Assembly (NCBI RefSeq): GCF_003259675.1
Contig: NZ_PZJG01000001.1
Coordinates: 186,001-250,000 of the forward strand
DNA: 64,000 bases
Source: Macrococcoides bohemicum
Lineage (GTDB): Bacteria > Bacillota > Bacilli > Staphylococcales > Staphylococcaceae
Direction: 5' to 3'
Under the pieces are notes generated by a model, which was not told where the DNA came from, made no database searches, and worked only from the letters and a program-made list of their open reading frames with translations. Made by a program: the position numbers and the translations under genes. Positions 39,750 to 49,233 of the stretch are shown piece after piece. Every line of letters starts with the position of its first letter. Position 1 is the stretch's first letter.

Positions 39750-39931
39750 TTTTTAGAGAGCTGATGGTGCTGAGAATCAGTAATTAAGATAGATTGTTAC
39801 TCCCTTATCGGTATGACAACTAATCATTGTCCGGCTCAAGACCGTTATCTTATGCAGAGTTGCTGAGTGATCAGTAATTAGGGTGGTACCGCGAATTGAC
39901 TTCGTCCCTTTTTGGGATGGGGTCTTTTTTT
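39750..39931 (+). promoter_or_regulatory. T-box riboswitch of thrS (specifier ACC, Thr)
   Basis: Stem I contains AGAGAGCTGATGG and closes with UAAGAUA/UAUCUUA; the specifier-loop triplet is ACC at 39841-39843, a threonine codon. The T-box core AGGGTGGTACCGCG is at 39880-39893, whose TGGT bulge pairs with an uncharged tRNA ACCA end. An 11-bp terminator follows (39898-39908 with 39914-39924) with a T-run. Uncharged tRNA-Thr should permit thrS transcription. Confidence 0.93.
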
Positions 39932-39968
39932 GTTGTTTAAAATAATATGAAAAAGTGAGGCGTTTTGA

Positions 39969-41897
39969 ATGAGTGAAATTAATGTTAAGTTTCCAGATGG
40001 TAATGTAAAAAGTTTTGAGGCTGGCGTTACAACTGAGGATATTGCAGGTTCAATCAGTCCTGGTTTAAAGAAGAAAGCTTTAGCAGGAAAATTTAATGGA
40101 CAGATGGTAGATCTATCAACTGCACTTGAAACAGATGGAGACATCGAAATCATTACGCCTGAGTCTCCTGAAGGTATAGAAGTATTACGTCATTCCACTG
40201 CACATTTAATGGCACAAGCGTTAAAGCGTATGTATGGTAATGTGCATTTCGGTGTAGGTCCTGTTATTGAAGAAGGATTCTATTACGATGTAGATACTGA
40301 ACATAAAATTTCAAGCGAAGATTTACCTGAAATTGAAAAAACAATGCGTCAAATTATCGGTGAAAACATTAAGATTGAACGTCGTGTTGTAAGTCGTGAT
40401 GAAGCAAAGCAAATTTTTGCCGATGATCCGTACAAACAGGAATTAATCGATGCGATTCCAGCTGATGAAAATGTAACGATCTATTCTCAAGGTGAATTCA
40501 CTGACCTTTGCCGCGGTGTACATGTGCCATCAACTGCTAAAATTAAAGAATTTAAATTATTATCTACAGCTGGTGCTTACTGGAGAGGTGATGCGAACAA
40601 TAAGATGTTACAACGTATCTACGGTACAGCGTTCTTCGATAAAAAAGCATTGAAAGAACATCTTCAGGTTTTAGAAGAGCGTAAAGAACGTGACCACAGA
40701 AAGATTGGTAAAGAATTAGAATTATTCACTACAAATCAACTTGTCGGTCCTGGATTACCATTGTGGTTACCAAATGGTGCTACAATTCGTCGTGAATTAG
40801 AGCGCTATATCGTTGATAAAGAAGTTGCGTTAGGTTATGACCACGTGTATACACCAGTTATGGGTTCAGTTGATCTTTATAAAACTTCTGGACACTGGGA
40901 TCATTATCAGGAGGACATGTTCCCGGTTATGGAGATGGACAATGAGCAAATGGTATTGCGTCCGATGAACTGTCCACACCATATGATGGTCTATAAAAAT
41001 AAACCACATTCATACCGTGAGTTACCAATTCGTATTGCTGAACTTGGTACAATGCACAGATATGAAGCAAGTGGTGCTGTTAGTGGATTACAACGTGTAC
41101 GTGGCATGACTTTAAATGATGCACATATCTTCGTTCGTCCGGATCAGATTAAAGATGAATTTATCCGTGTTGTGCAACTTGTAATAGATGTATATAAAGA
41201 CTTCAAATTTAAAGATTATAAATTCCGTCTAAGTTATAGAGATCCTGAAGATACTGAAAAGTATTTCCAGGATGATGAAATGTGGGAGAAAGCACAATCA
41301 ATGCTTAGAGAAGCGGTTGATGAAATGGGCTTAGATTACGAAGAAGCACCAGGAGAAGCTGCATTCTACGGTCCAAAACTCGATGTACAGGTTAAAACTG
41401 CGTTAGGTAAAGAAGAAACTTTATCAACAGTTCAATTAGACTTCTTATTACCGGAACGTTTCGATTTAGAATACATTGGTAATGACGGCGAGAAACATCG
41501 TCCGGTAGTTATTCACCGTGGTGTTATCTCAACAATGGAACGATTTGTTGCTTTCTTAACAGAAGAATATAAAGGTGCATATCCTACTTGGCTCGCTCCA
41601 AATCAATTAGAAATTATTCCTGTTTCTAACGAAGTGCATTATGACTATGCGCGTAAATTATATGATGAGTTAAAATCTCAAGGTGTTCGTTGTCATATTG
41701 ATGACCGAAATGAAAAGATGGGCTACAAAATTCGTGAAGCACAAATGCATAAAGTGCCATATCAAGTAGTTGTTGGAGATAAAGAAGTAGAGAATAATGA
41801 AGTAAACCTTCGTCAATATGGTTCTAAAGATTCTAAAACTTTAGATCGCGACGAGTTTATCTGGAATTTAGTAGATGAGATTCGTCTAAAAAAATAA
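39969..41897 (+). CDS. thrS: Threonyl-tRNA synthetase
   Basis: A class II synthetase of 642 residues. It has an N-terminal TGS domain (about 1-62), the editing SAD domain with [11 protein letters not shown] near 75, then the catalytic core with zinc ligands in [13 protein letters not shown], motif 2 [17 protein letters not shown] and motif 3 [13 protein letters not shown]. The anticodon-binding domain is at the end. The start is ATG 39969. Expression is set by the T-box upstream. Confidence 0.96.
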   Translation: MSEINVKFPDGNVKSFEAGVTTEDIAGSISPGLKKKALAGKFNGQMVDLSTALETDGDIEIITPESPEGIEVLRHSTAHLMAQALKRMYGNVHFGVGPVIEEGFYYDVDTEHKISSEDLPEIEKTMRQIIGENIKIERRVVSRDEAKQIFADDPYKQELIDAIPADENVTIYSQGEFTDLCRGVHVPSTAKIKEFKLLSTAGAYWRGDANNKMLQRIYGTAFFDKKALKEHLQVLEERKERDHRKIGKELELFTTNQLVGPGLPLWLPNGATIRRELERYIVDKEVALGYDHVYTPVMGSVDLYKTSGHWDHYQEDMFPVMEMDNEQMVLRPMNCPHHMMVYKNKPHSYRELPIRIAELGTMHRYEASGAVSGLQRVRGMTLNDAHIFVRPDQIKDEFIRVVQLVIDVYKDFKFKDYKFRLSYRDPEDTEKYFQDDEMWEKAQSMLREAVDEMGLDYEEAPGEAAFYGPKLDVQVKTALGKEETLSTVQLDFLLPERFDLEYIGNDGEKHRPVVIHRGVISTMERFVAFLTEEYKGAYPTWLAPNQLEIIPVSNEVHYDYARKLYDELKSQGVRCHIDDRNEKMGYKIREAQMHKVPYQVVVGDKEVENNEVNLRQYGSKDSKTLDRDEFIWNLVDEIRLKK

Positions 41898-41970
41898 TGA
41901 TTTGGTTTTTTATGAGTCTATGTTTTAAAGAAAAATCATCATTTAATGTTTTAACGTGTTAAAAAAGAGG

Positions 41971-41999
41971 TTGAAATAATAATTTATGTCATGTATATT
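41971..41999 (+). promoter_or_regulatory. Promoter of the lysP riboswitch transcript
   Basis: TTGAAA (41971-41976) and TATATT (41994-41999) are 17 bp apart, about 25 bp before the aptamer. Confidence 0.65.
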
Positions 42000-42021
42000 A
42001 GTAACTAACTTAATATTCCTC

Positions 42022-42249
42022 GTTGAGGTAGAGGTTGCACTGTTTATGAGTAGATGATGGATATGTCATACACATAAACGAAGTTTATCGAAAGGAAGCA
42101 GTGCCGAAGGAATAATGTGTATGAACATTATATCCTGGGCTAACATTGAACAAGTGTTAGACTGTCACATCTGTGATGCGCTACTTAATTTTGATGATTA
42201 TACTTTCAAATGAGTACGCGTATCATACGTGTGCTCATTTTTTATTTTT
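42022..42249 (+). promoter_or_regulatory. Lysine riboswitch (L box) of lysP
   Basis: The L-box conserved segments appear in order: GAGGTAGAGG (42025-42034), AGTAGATGATGG (near 42050), GCAGTGCCGAAGG (near 42108-42120), CCTGGGCT (near 42134) and GACTGTCAC (42160-42168). A 14-bp terminator follows (42209-42222 with 42226-42239) and a T-run. Lysine binding should favour the terminator and shut off the permease. Confidence 0.93.
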
Positions 42250-42265
42250 GAAAGGAAGTCAATAT

Positions 42266-43756
42266 ATGCAAAGTACGAATGGAGTACAAAGAAAATTGAA
42301 ACAGCGCCATATTTCGATGATCGCTATTGGTGGCTGTATCGGAACAGGTTTATTTATGACCTCTGGAGGAGCGATACGTGATGCTGGCCCAGGTGGTGCG
42401 TTACTTGCGTTTACGATTATTGGTATTATGGTATTTTTCTTAATGACAAGTCTTGGTGAAATGGCAACATATTTACCGATTTCAGGTTCATTTTCTACCT
42501 ATGCAACACGCTTCGTAGATCCATCTCTCGGATTTGCGCTTGGCTGGAATTATTGGTTTAACTGGGTGATTACAGTTGCAGCAGATGTTAGTATTGCTGC
42601 GAGCGTCATAAAGTACTGGGCACCGATGGATTTCTTACCGGGTTGGGCATGGAGCTTAGTGTTTTTAGCAATTATTTTATTTTTAAATACATTGTCAGTT
42701 CGAGTTTATGGTGAAAGTGAATATTGGTTTGCGATTATAAAAGTTGCTACTGTTATATTATTTTTAATCATCGGATTACTAACAATCGTTGGAATTTTAG
42801 GTGGCAAGTTTATCGGTTTTGATAACTTCACGACAGGTGATGCTCCATTTGTCGGTCATGGTTTAACAGGGTCTTTCTTAACGATTCTTGGCGTATTCTT
42901 AGTAGCCGGATTTAGTTTCCAGGGTACAGAACTTGTTGGTATTACAGCAGGTGAATCAGAAGAGCCGGAAAAAACTATTCCGAAAGCGATTAAACAAGTT
43001 TTCTGGAGAATTTTAATTTTTTACATTCTCTCTATTTTAGTCATCGGATTAATCATTCCTTACACTAATCCTAACTTAATGGGTGGAGATAGTGTTGCGA
43101 AGTCACCATTTACGTTAGTATTTGAAAATGCTGGCCTTGCATTTGCAGCATCCTTTATGAATGCTGTTATCTTAACATCTATTCTATCAGCGGGTAATAG
43201 TGGTATGTATGCTTCAACGCGTATGTTATATGCGATGGGGAAAGATGGATTAGCATCACGTAAATTCTCAGAAACAAATCATAAAGGCGTTCCTATTCCG
43301 AGTTTACTTGCAACGTTTGTTGTGGTGGTAATCATCTTCTTAGTAGAACGTGTTGCCAGTGGTGCTTACGAATATATCGTGGCAGCAAGTGGTTTAACAG
43401 GATTTATCGCCTGGCTTGGTATTGCAATTAGTCATTATCGATTCAGAAGAGCGTTTTATGCTCAGAACAAAGATATATCAGTATTAAAATATAAAGCGAT
43501 GTGGTTCCCATTCGGTCCGATATTTGCATTTGTTCTTTGTTTATTTGTAATTATCGGTCAGGATACGGATTTAATTTTAGGTGGTAAATTCGATCTAAAT
43601 GGTTTCTTGATTACTTATATGGGGATTCCAATTTTCTTAGCGTTCTATTTCTACCATAAACTGAAATATAAAACGCGTAAGATTCCTTTAACTGAAGTTG
43701 ATTTATCTCAAGATACAGATATGAGTGAATATGAAAAAATAGATGTTGACTTATAA
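42266..43756 (+). CDS. lysP: Lysine-specific permease (APC family)
   Basis: A 496-residue permease with about 12 membrane segments. It has the AAT signature QRHISMIAIGGCIGTGLFMTSGG near the N-terminus and TAGESEEPEKTIPKAI near 235. Lysine as substrate is supported by the lysine riboswitch directly upstream and the conserved lysP position between thrS and infC. ATG 42266 follows GAAAGGAAG; earlier in-frame starts lie within the riboswitch. No terminator is seen after it. Confidence 0.94.
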   Translation: MQSTNGVQRKLKQRHISMIAIGGCIGTGLFMTSGGAIRDAGPGGALLAFTIIGIMVFFLMTSLGEMATYLPISGSFSTYATRFVDPSLGFALGWNYWFNWVITVAADVSIAASVIKYWAPMDFLPGWAWSLVFLAIILFLNTLSVRVYGESEYWFAIIKVATVILFLIIGLLTIVGILGGKFIGFDNFTTGDAPFVGHGLTGSFLTILGVFLVAGFSFQGTELVGITAGESEEPEKTIPKAIKQVFWRILIFYILSILVIGLIIPYTNPNLMGGDSVAKSPFTLVFENAGLAFAASFMNAVILTSILSAGNSGMYASTRMLYAMGKDGLASRKFSETNHKGVPIPSLLATFVVVVIIFLVERVASGAYEYIVAASGLTGFIAWLGIAISHYRFRRAFYAQNKDISVLKYKAMWFPFGPIFAFVLCLFVIIGQDTDLILGGKFDLNGFLITYMGIPIFLAFYFYHKLKYKTRKIPLTEVDLSQDTDMSEYEKIDVDL

Positions 43757-43774
43757 ATATTAGCCTGTTATACT
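43746..43774 (+). promoter_or_regulatory. Strong promoter of infC-rpmI-rplT
   Basis: TTGACT (43746-43751) and TATACT (43769-43774) are exactly 17 bp apart. The -35 lies within the last codons of lysP. Confidence 0.75.
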
Positions 43775-43779
43775 TAAGT

Positions 43780-43911
43780 CTGTTGAATACGAAACGGACA
43801 AGTAGAAGCATCCCGCTTCTCGCCCTGAAGACGCAAAGAGCAGTTACAGGGTTAAATAACATGGTTAGACATGTCTATTTTTTAGCGGGTGCATTATGCA
43901 TTCGCTTTTTT
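43780..43911 (+). promoter_or_regulatory. infC leader with terminator (L20-type ribosomal protein leader)
   Basis: The 170-nt untranslated leader holds several short helices and ends with a GC-rich hairpin (AGCGGGTGCAT with ATGCATTCGCT, about 43884-43906) followed by six T, ahead of the infC ribosome binding site. In Bacillus the L20 protein represses this operon through transcription attenuation in such a leader. The L20 assignment is from position and the terminator. Confidence 0.7.
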
Positions 43912-43946
43912 GTTTGTCTTCGTAAATCAAATAGGAGGTGTCAACC

Positions 43947-44474
43947 ATAGCTAAAGATCAAACTCAAATCAATGACAAAATTCGTGCGAGAGAACTTCGT
44001 TTAATCGGTCATGATGGTGAACAACTTGGCGTTAAAACTAAGTTCGAAGCAATTGAAATTGCAGAACGTGTTAACCTTGATGTCGTGTTAGTTGCTCCAA
44101 ATGCGAAACCACCAGTAGCCAAAATTATGGATTACGGTAAATTCAAATTTGAACAACAAAAGAAAGAAAAAGAAGCACGTAAAAATCAAAAAGTTGTTGT
44201 CGTTAAAGAAATTAGATTAAGTCCAACGATTGAAGATCATGATTTTAATACGAAACTTAAAAATGCTCGTAAATTCTTAGAAAAGCATGACAAAGTTAAA
44301 GTATCAATCAGATTCCGTGGTCGTGCAATCACGCATAAAGAATTTGGTCAACGTGTGTTAGAGAAATTTGCAGAAGAATGTAAAGATCTTGCGACAGTTG
44401 AACAAAGACCAAAGATGGATGGCCGCTCAATGTTCTTAATGTTAGCGCCAATCGTCGACAAAAAACAAAACTAG
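43947..44474 (+). CDS. infC: Translation initiation factor IF-3 (AUA start)
   Basis: IF-3 binds the 30S subunit and checks start codons. The product is 175 residues with the N-domain ([42 protein letters not shown]), a lysine-rich linker and the C-domain ([16 protein letters not shown]). The GGAGG at 43934-43938 overlaps the in-frame GTG at 43938, so that cannot be the start; the codon at correct spacing is ATA 43947. infC genes elsewhere use AUU for autoregulation. It leads rpmI and rplT. Confidence 0.9.
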   Translation: MAKDQTQINDKIRARELRLIGHDGEQLGVKTKFEAIEIAERVNLDVVLVAPNAKPPVAKIMDYGKFKFEQQKKEKEARKNQKVVVVKEIRLSPTIEDHDFNTKLKNARKFLEKHDKVKVSIRFRGRAITHKEFGQRVLEKFAEECKDLATVEQRPKMDGRSMFLMLAPIVDKKQN

Positions 44475-44486
44475 GAGGAACAAAAC

Positions 44487-44687
44487 ATGCCTAAAATGAA
44501 AACTCACCGTGGTGGAGCTAAACGTGTTAAAAGAACTGGTTCAGGAAAATTAAAACGTTCAAGAGCTTACACTTCACACTTATTCGCAAACAAATCAACT
44601 AAACAAAAACGTGGACTTCGTAAAGCGTCATTAGTATCTAAAGGCGATCAAAAACGAGTAGCACAAATGTTAACTTACGTAAAATAA
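44487..44687 (+). CDS. rpmI: 50S ribosomal protein L35
   Basis: A basic 66-residue ribosomal protein with the L35 signature: [23 protein letters not shown] at the N-terminus and the ending QMLTYVK. The ribosome binding site is AGGAGGA, 12 nt after infC. It is part of infC-rpmI-rplT. Confidence 0.97.
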   Translation: MPKMKTHRGGAKRVKRTGSGKLKRSRAYTSHLFANKSTKQKRGLRKASLVSKGDQKRVAQMLTYVK

Positions 44688-44717
44688 TAAAATTAGAAAC
44701 ACTGAGGAGGAATTATA

Positions 44718-45077
44718 ATGCCACGAGTTAAAGGTGGAACAGTTACACGCGCGCGTCGTAAACGTACAATCAAATTAGCTAAAGGTTACTTTGGTTCAAA
44801 ACATACATTATATAAAGTAGCAAAACAACAAGTAATGAAATCAGGTCAATATGCATATCGTGACCGTCGTCAAAAGAAACGTGATTTCCGTAAATTATGG
44901 ATCGCACGTATCAACGCAGCTGCGCGTCAAAATGACATCAGCTACAGCCGTTTAATGAACGGATTAAAAGTTGCTGGAATCGATATTAACCGTAAAATGT
45001 TATCAGAAATCGCTATCACTGACGAAAAAGCATTCGCTGAAATCGTTGGCCAAGCTAAAGCAGCTTTAAACAAATAA
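44718..45077 (+). CDS. rplT: 50S ribosomal protein L20
   Basis: A 119-residue basic protein, with [25 protein letters not shown] at the start and the folded C-terminal half ([24 protein letters not shown]). L20 is an early assembly protein and the repressor of its own operon in Bacillus. The ribosome binding site is GAGGAGG. A strong terminator follows. Confidence 0.97.
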   Translation: MPRVKGGTVTRARRKRTIKLAKGYFGSKHTLYKVAKQQVMKSGQYAYRDRRQKKRDFRKLWIARINAAARQNDISYSRLMNGLKVAGIDINRKMLSEIAITDEKAFAEIVGQAKAALNK

Positions 45078-45094
45078 TAAGATATTAATCTTAA

Positions 45095-45131
45095 AAAATC
45101 TCTAAGTTATGATGACTTAGAGATTTTTTTT
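45095..45131 (+). terminator. Terminator after rplT
   Basis: A 13-bp perfect stem (45095-45107 with 45115-45127), a 7-nt loop and a long T-run. Confidence 0.93.
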
Positions 45132-45167
45132 ATGGCCATTTTTAATATAAAAAAGGAGGGTAAATCG

Positions 45168-45194
45168 GTGGAGATATATAAACAAAGAAAATAA
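45168..45194 (+). CDS. Possible 8-codon mini-ORF with strong Shine-Dalgarno
   Basis: AAAAGGAGGG (45151-45160) is followed at normal distance by GTG GAG and six more codons before TAA. There is no promoter evidence between it and the rplT terminator. It may be a gene remnant or chance; nothing else lies in this part of the 270-bp gap. Confidence 0.2.
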   Translation: MEIYKQRK

Positions 45195-45256
45195 TAAATC
45201 CAAAAGTAAAAAAGTATAGACATATTTCTTATTAAATTACTTGCAAAAAAATTTAT

Positions 45257-45316
45257 ATAGGGAAATCCCTATTCATATATACATGTGAACATATTCACAA
45301 CTAAATAAGCTATAAT
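45257..45316 (+). promoter_or_regulatory. Nitrite operon control region: NreC-type and Rex-type boxes with promoter
   Basis: TAGGG-AAAT-CCCTA (45258-45271, palindrome extended by one base pair each side) fits the NreC site of staphylococci. ATGTGAACATATTCACAA (45283-45300) fits the Rex box TTGTGAA-W4-TTCACAA at 16 of 18 positions. The -10 TATAAT is at 45311-45316, so the Rex box covers the -35 and the NreC box lies upstream, as expected for repressor and activator. Confidence 0.65.
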
Positions 45317-45347
45317 ATAAATGTATCTTTTATTGAGGGGGACGCAC

Positions 45348-46079
45348 ATGAAAGGAATCATATATATCGCACATGGATCAAAGATGCCTGATAAAAATCA
45401 ACTTTTCAGAGAATTTGTAGATAATATAATATCAAAGCGACCTGAAACAGTACAGCAGTTAGCTTTTCTCGAAAAAGATGACGAGAATGTACCAATTATT
45501 ACACGCCGTATGGTAGATGCTGGTGTCACAGAATTTTTAGTGATGCCGATGCTCTTATTTCCAGCAATGCATGCAAGAGAAGATATTCCGGCACAGCTTA
45601 ATGATGTATTAAAGGATTATCCACAAATAACATACCACATTGCAGATTGTTTCGGAGATGAACCAAGTGTCTACAAGGTGTGTGAGCGCATCATTTCTGA
45701 ATTTAATGATGCAACGATATTGATTACAGCACATGGTAATAAAAGATTTACTGAACCAGATGAACGTCTTACGAATATGGTGGAAGTAATGCAGCAGACG
45801 TCAGGTCAGAACTTAGTACCGGCAATGTTATATGGTGATTTAAGTTTTGAAGAAAAACTGAAGACAATGGATAAGCAAGACAAGATTATCATTATGCCAT
45901 ATTTCTTATTCGATGGTCATCTTGTGCGTAAGATTAAACGACTGAGTCAGCCTTTCATAGAAGCAGGGTACGATATATCTTTTACTGAAACACTGGATTT
46001 AGATTTTGCAATGACACAAGGTGTATTAAATAAACTGACACAACTTGAGGAGGATGCATATGTATCCCGTCATGCTTAA
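45348..46079 (+). CDS. sirB: Sirohydrochlorin ferrochelatase (CbiX/SirB family)
   Basis: Inserts iron into sirohydrochlorin to make siroheme for nitrite reductase. A protein of 243 residues with two CbiX-like halves: the first has IYIAHGSKMPDKNQ (His ligand) and FLVMPMLLFPAMHAREDIP, the second ILITAHGNKRF and IIIMPYFLFDGHLVRKI. The start is ATG 45348 with GAGGGGG; the longer frame from 45321 has no site. First gene of the operon. Confidence 0.88.
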   Translation: MKGIIYIAHGSKMPDKNQLFREFVDNIISKRPETVQQLAFLEKDDENVPIITRRMVDAGVTEFLVMPMLLFPAMHAREDIPAQLNDVLKDYPQITYHIADCFGDEPSVYKVCERIISEFNDATILITAHGNKRFTEPDERLTNMVEVMQQTSGQNLVPAMLYGDLSFEEKLKTMDKQDKIIIMPYFLFDGHLVRKIKRLSQPFIEAGYDISFTETLDLDFAMTQGVLNKLTQLEEDAYVSRHA

Positions 46080-46485
46080 TTTAGAAGGCAAAAAGATTCT
46101 GATTGTCGGTGGGGGCAGAATTGCTAAACGCAAAGTAAACGGCTTACAAGGTGAAGGAGCATATATTACTGTCCTGGCACCAGAGATTGATGCTGAAATA
46201 GCGTCAATGAATGTTGAATGTATTCCATATCCATTTACAAAACAGGATATTAGTCAATATGACATCGTGTATATTGCAACAAATGATGAAGTTGTTAATA
46301 TGCAGGTCATGGAATGTGTGCATGATAATCAGCTTATTAATGATTGTTCGAATAAAAGCAACTCAAATTTCTTTAATGTAGCCTCTTTTAAACATGATGA
46401 TATGCGAATTATGATTTCAAGCGATGGTGCAAGCCCGGAAAAAAGTAAAGTACTCAAACAGAAAATTAAAGATTTATTAAAATAA
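46060..46485 (+). CDS. sirC: Precorrin-2 dehydrogenase (siroheme synthase N-domain)
   Basis: NAD-dependent oxidation of precorrin-2 to sirohydrochlorin. A short 141-residue protein consisting mainly of the Rossmann domain, with MLNLEGKKILIVGGGRIAKRKVNGL at the N-terminus and NFFNVASFKHDDMRIMISSDGASPEKSK at the end; the C-terminal dimerisation tail of longer homologs is reduced. The start is ATG 46060 with GAGGAGG 6 nt before it; this overlaps sirB by 20 nt. An ATG at 46054 abuts the site. Confidence 0.87.
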   Translation: MYPVMLNLEGKKILIVGGGRIAKRKVNGLQGEGAYITVLAPEIDAEIASMNVECIPYPFTKQDISQYDIVYIATNDEVVNMQVMECVHDNQLINDCSNKSNSNFFNVASFKHDDMRIMISSDGASPEKSKVLKQKIKDLLK

Positions 46486-46513
46486 ATGAACGAATGTGCA
46501 GAGGAGAAATAAT

Positions 46514-48916
46514 ATGAAACAACAATTAGTTATGATTGGTAATGGTATGGCAGGGATTCGTACAATTGAAGAAATTTTAGAGCGCAATCCAGATCTTTTT
46601 GAAATAACAGTTATCGGTGAAGAACCATATCCAAACTATAACCGTATTATGCTTTCTAATATTTTACAGAAGAAGATGGATATTCAGGAAACAATTCTAA
46701 ATGATTATGAATGGTATAAAGAACAAGGCATCACATTAATCAATGATGATAAAGCTGAAACAATCGACAGAGCAAATAAGACAGTAACAACGAAAAAAGG
46801 CATCACAGTTTCATATGATAAATTAATCATCGCAACAGGATCAACTGCTTTCATGTTACCGATTGATGGTGTGAAACTTGAAGGTGTTATCGGGTGGAGA
46901 ACGATTAAAGATACAGAATACATTATCGAACATGCGCGTCACTATAAAAAAGCAGTCGTAATTGGCGGTGGATTGCTTGGATTAGAATGTGCACGTGGAT
47001 TAATAGACCAGGGCATGGATGTTACTGTTGTACATTTAGGTGAATGGTTAATGGAAATGCAGTTAGACCGTAAAGCAGGAGAAATGTTAAAAGCTGATTT
47101 AGAGAAACAAGGTATGAAGTTTAAATTACAAGGAAACACTCAGGAAATTATCGGTAAAGACCGTGTTGAAGCGATTCGTTTGAGTGATGGTTCAGTGATT
47201 GAAACAGATTTAGTTGTAATGGCTGTTGGTATTCGTCCGGTAACAAAACAAGCACGAGCTGCTGAACTTGAAATCGGTCGTGGTATCGTTGTTAATGATT
47301 TTATGCAGACAAGTGATCCGGATGTATACGCGGTTGGTGAATGTGCTGAACATAACTCAAAGGTTTATGGTTTAGTAGCACCACTTTACGAACAAGGTAA
47401 GGTATTAGCAGACCATATCACAGGCAATCCAACAGATGGATATCACGGATCAACTACATTTACGTCACTTAAAGTATCTGGCTGTGATCTATTCTCTGCC
47501 GGTAAGATTTATGAAGGTGAAAAGACACGCGGTATTGAAGTATTTAACGGTTTAGATAATGTCTATAAAAAAGTATTCGTAGAAGAAGGAAAAGTTGTAG
47601 GGGCTGTACTTTACGGGGATACTGAAGAAGGTAACCGTTTCTACAATATGATGAAAAAAGAAGAAGCAATCGAAGAATTTACATTAGTGTCACTATTGCA
47701 TAAAGCTGGTGAAGTTGATGCGATCAGTGTGGAAACGATGGCTGACGATGAAACAATTTGTGGATGTAACGGTATTTCTAAAGGACAAATCGTTAAAGCT
47801 GTACATGAAAAAGGATTAACGACAGTAGCTGAAGTTACAGCACATACTAAAGCGGGTGGATCATGTGGTAAATGTAAAGGACAAATCGCTGATTTACTCG
47901 TTCATACTTTAGGTGATAAATTTGAAGCGGGTGGTCCAACTGGAATTTGTGGATGTACAGAACTTTCACGTGACCAGATTGTGACTCAAATTCGTGCAAA
48001 AGGTTTAAAAACTTCTAAAGAAGTACGTCACGTATTAGGATTTAAAAACTTAGGTGGATGTCCGAAATGTCGTCCGGCAGTCAACTACTACTTAAATATG
48101 TGCTGGCCACATGAGCATGAAGATGAAAAAGATTCACGTTATGCAAATGAACGTTTCCATGCGAACATTCAAAATGATGGTACTTTCTCTGTCATTCCAC
48201 AGATGCAAGGTGGGGTAACAAATCCTGATCAGTTAATTAAATTAGGTGAAGTTGCGAAGAAATATGATGTACCGTTAGTGAAGATCACTGGTGCACAGCG
48301 TATCGGTTTATATGGTATTAAAAAAGAAGAATTACCTCAAGTGTGGGAAGATCTAGGCATGCGTTCAGCATCTGCTTACGGTAAAAAATTACGTTCTGTT
48401 AAATCATGTGTCGGTAAAGAATTCTGTCGATTTGGTACACAGTTAACGACACAACTTGCCATACGTCTAGAATCAACATTTGAATATATTGATACACCAC
48501 ATAAATTTAAAATTGGGGTATCAGGTTGTCCGCGTAGCTGTGTAGAATCTGGTGTGAAAGATTTCGGTGTTATCGGTGTTGAGAATGGCTTCCAGATCTT
48601 TGTTGGCGGTAACGGTGGTACGGAAGTTAAAGCAGCAACATTGCTTACAACTGTAGCAACTGAAGACGATGTGATTCAATTATGTGGTGCGATGATGCAA
48701 TACTACAGAGAAACAGGTATTTATGGTGAACGTACTGCACCATGGATGGAGCGTTTAGGATTCGACCAGGTGAAAGATGTATTACTTGATGAAGCCAAAC
48801 AAAAAGAATTATTTGAACGTTTAATGGATGCTAATAAAGCACGTCAGGAAGAGCCGTGGAAAGCGATTGCATCAGACGAAGAGAAACGAAAAATGTATGA
48901 AGTGGAGCGCGTATAG
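46514..48916 (+). CDS. nirB: Nitrite reductase (NADH) large subunit
   Basis: Cytosolic NADH-dependent reduction of nitrite to ammonia. The 800-residue protein has the FAD motif MIGNGMAGIRTIEEI, the NADH motif VVIGGGLLGLECARGL (about 145), a BFD-like [2Fe-2S] domain (CGCNGISKGQIV, CGKCKGQ, CGCTELSRDQIV, CPKC) at about 415-530, and the siroheme/4Fe-4S ligands in SCVGKEFCRFG and GCPRSCVESGVKDFG. The ATG at 46514 follows GAGGAG. NirD follows after 2 nt. Confidence 0.95.
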   Translation: MKQQLVMIGNGMAGIRTIEEILERNPDLFEITVIGEEPYPNYNRIMLSNILQKKMDIQETILNDYEWYKEQGITLINDDKAETIDRANKTVTTKKGITVSYDKLIIATGSTAFMLPIDGVKLEGVIGWRTIKDTEYIIEHARHYKKAVVIGGGLLGLECARGLIDQGMDVTVVHLGEWLMEMQLDRKAGEMLKADLEKQGMKFKLQGNTQEIIGKDRVEAIRLSDGSVIETDLVVMAVGIRPVTKQARAAELEIGRGIVVNDFMQTSDPDVYAVGECAEHNSKVYGLVAPLYEQGKVLADHITGNPTDGYHGSTTFTSLKVSGCDLFSAGKIYEGEKTRGIEVFNGLDNVYKKVFVEEGKVVGAVLYGDTEEGNRFYNMMKKEEAIEEFTLVSLLHKAGEVDAISVETMADDETICGCNGISKGQIVKAVHEKGLTTVAEVTAHTKAGGSCGKCKGQIADLLVHTLGDKFEAGGPTGICGCTELSRDQIVTQIRAKGLKTSKEVRHVLGFKNLGGCPKCRPAVNYYLNMCWPHEHEDEKDSRYANERFHANIQNDGTFSVIPQMQGGVTNPDQLIKLGEVAKKYDVPLVKITGAQRIGLYGIKKEELPQVWEDLGMRSASAYGKKLRSVKSCVGKEFCRFGTQLTTQLAIRLESTFEYIDTPHKFKIGVSGCPRSCVESGVKDFGVIGVENGFQIFVGGNGGTEVKAATLLTTVATEDDVIQLCGAMMQYYRETGIYGERTAPWMERLGFDQVKDVLLDEAKQKELFERLMDANKARQEEPWKAIASDEEKRKMYEVERV

Positions 48917-48918
48917 TC

Positions 48919-49233
48919 ATGGAAAAAATCAAATTATTCAATGTATCTGAACTAGAACCTCAAATCGGTAAGAAAGTATTTGTTAAAGATGAAGAAATCG
49001 GTATTTTCTTATTAGAATCTGGAGAAATTAAAGCAATCGGAAATCGTTGCCCTCATAAAAATGGTCCTTTAACAGAAGGTACGGTAAGTGAACATTACGT
49101 ATTCTGTCCGCTGCATGACAGAAAGATTGATTTAAATGATGGCCAGGTGCAGGCACCTGATGAAGCAGATGGATGTGTCGCAACTTATAAAGTTGAAGTT
49201 GATAACGGTGAGATATTCATATGGATAGACTAG
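48919..49233 (+). CDS. nirD: Nitrite reductase (NADH) small subunit
   Basis: A 104-residue Rieske-fold subunit of the NirBD complex. Both cluster motifs are intact: NRCPHKNGPL (C-x-H) and VFCPLHDRKIDL (C-x2-H). Many NirD proteins lack these residues, so this one could bind a [2Fe-2S] cluster. It starts 2 nt after nirB and overlaps the sumT start by 13 nt. Confidence 0.92.
   Translation: MEKIKLFNVSELEPQIGKKVFVKDEEIGIFLLESGEIKAIGNRCPHKNGPLTEGTVSEHYVFCPLHDRKIDLNDGQVQAPDEADGCVATYKVEVDNGEIFIWID

Noticed and set aside
43938-43946. GTG 43938 as infC start
   Set aside because: It lies inside the only Shine-Dalgarno sequence.
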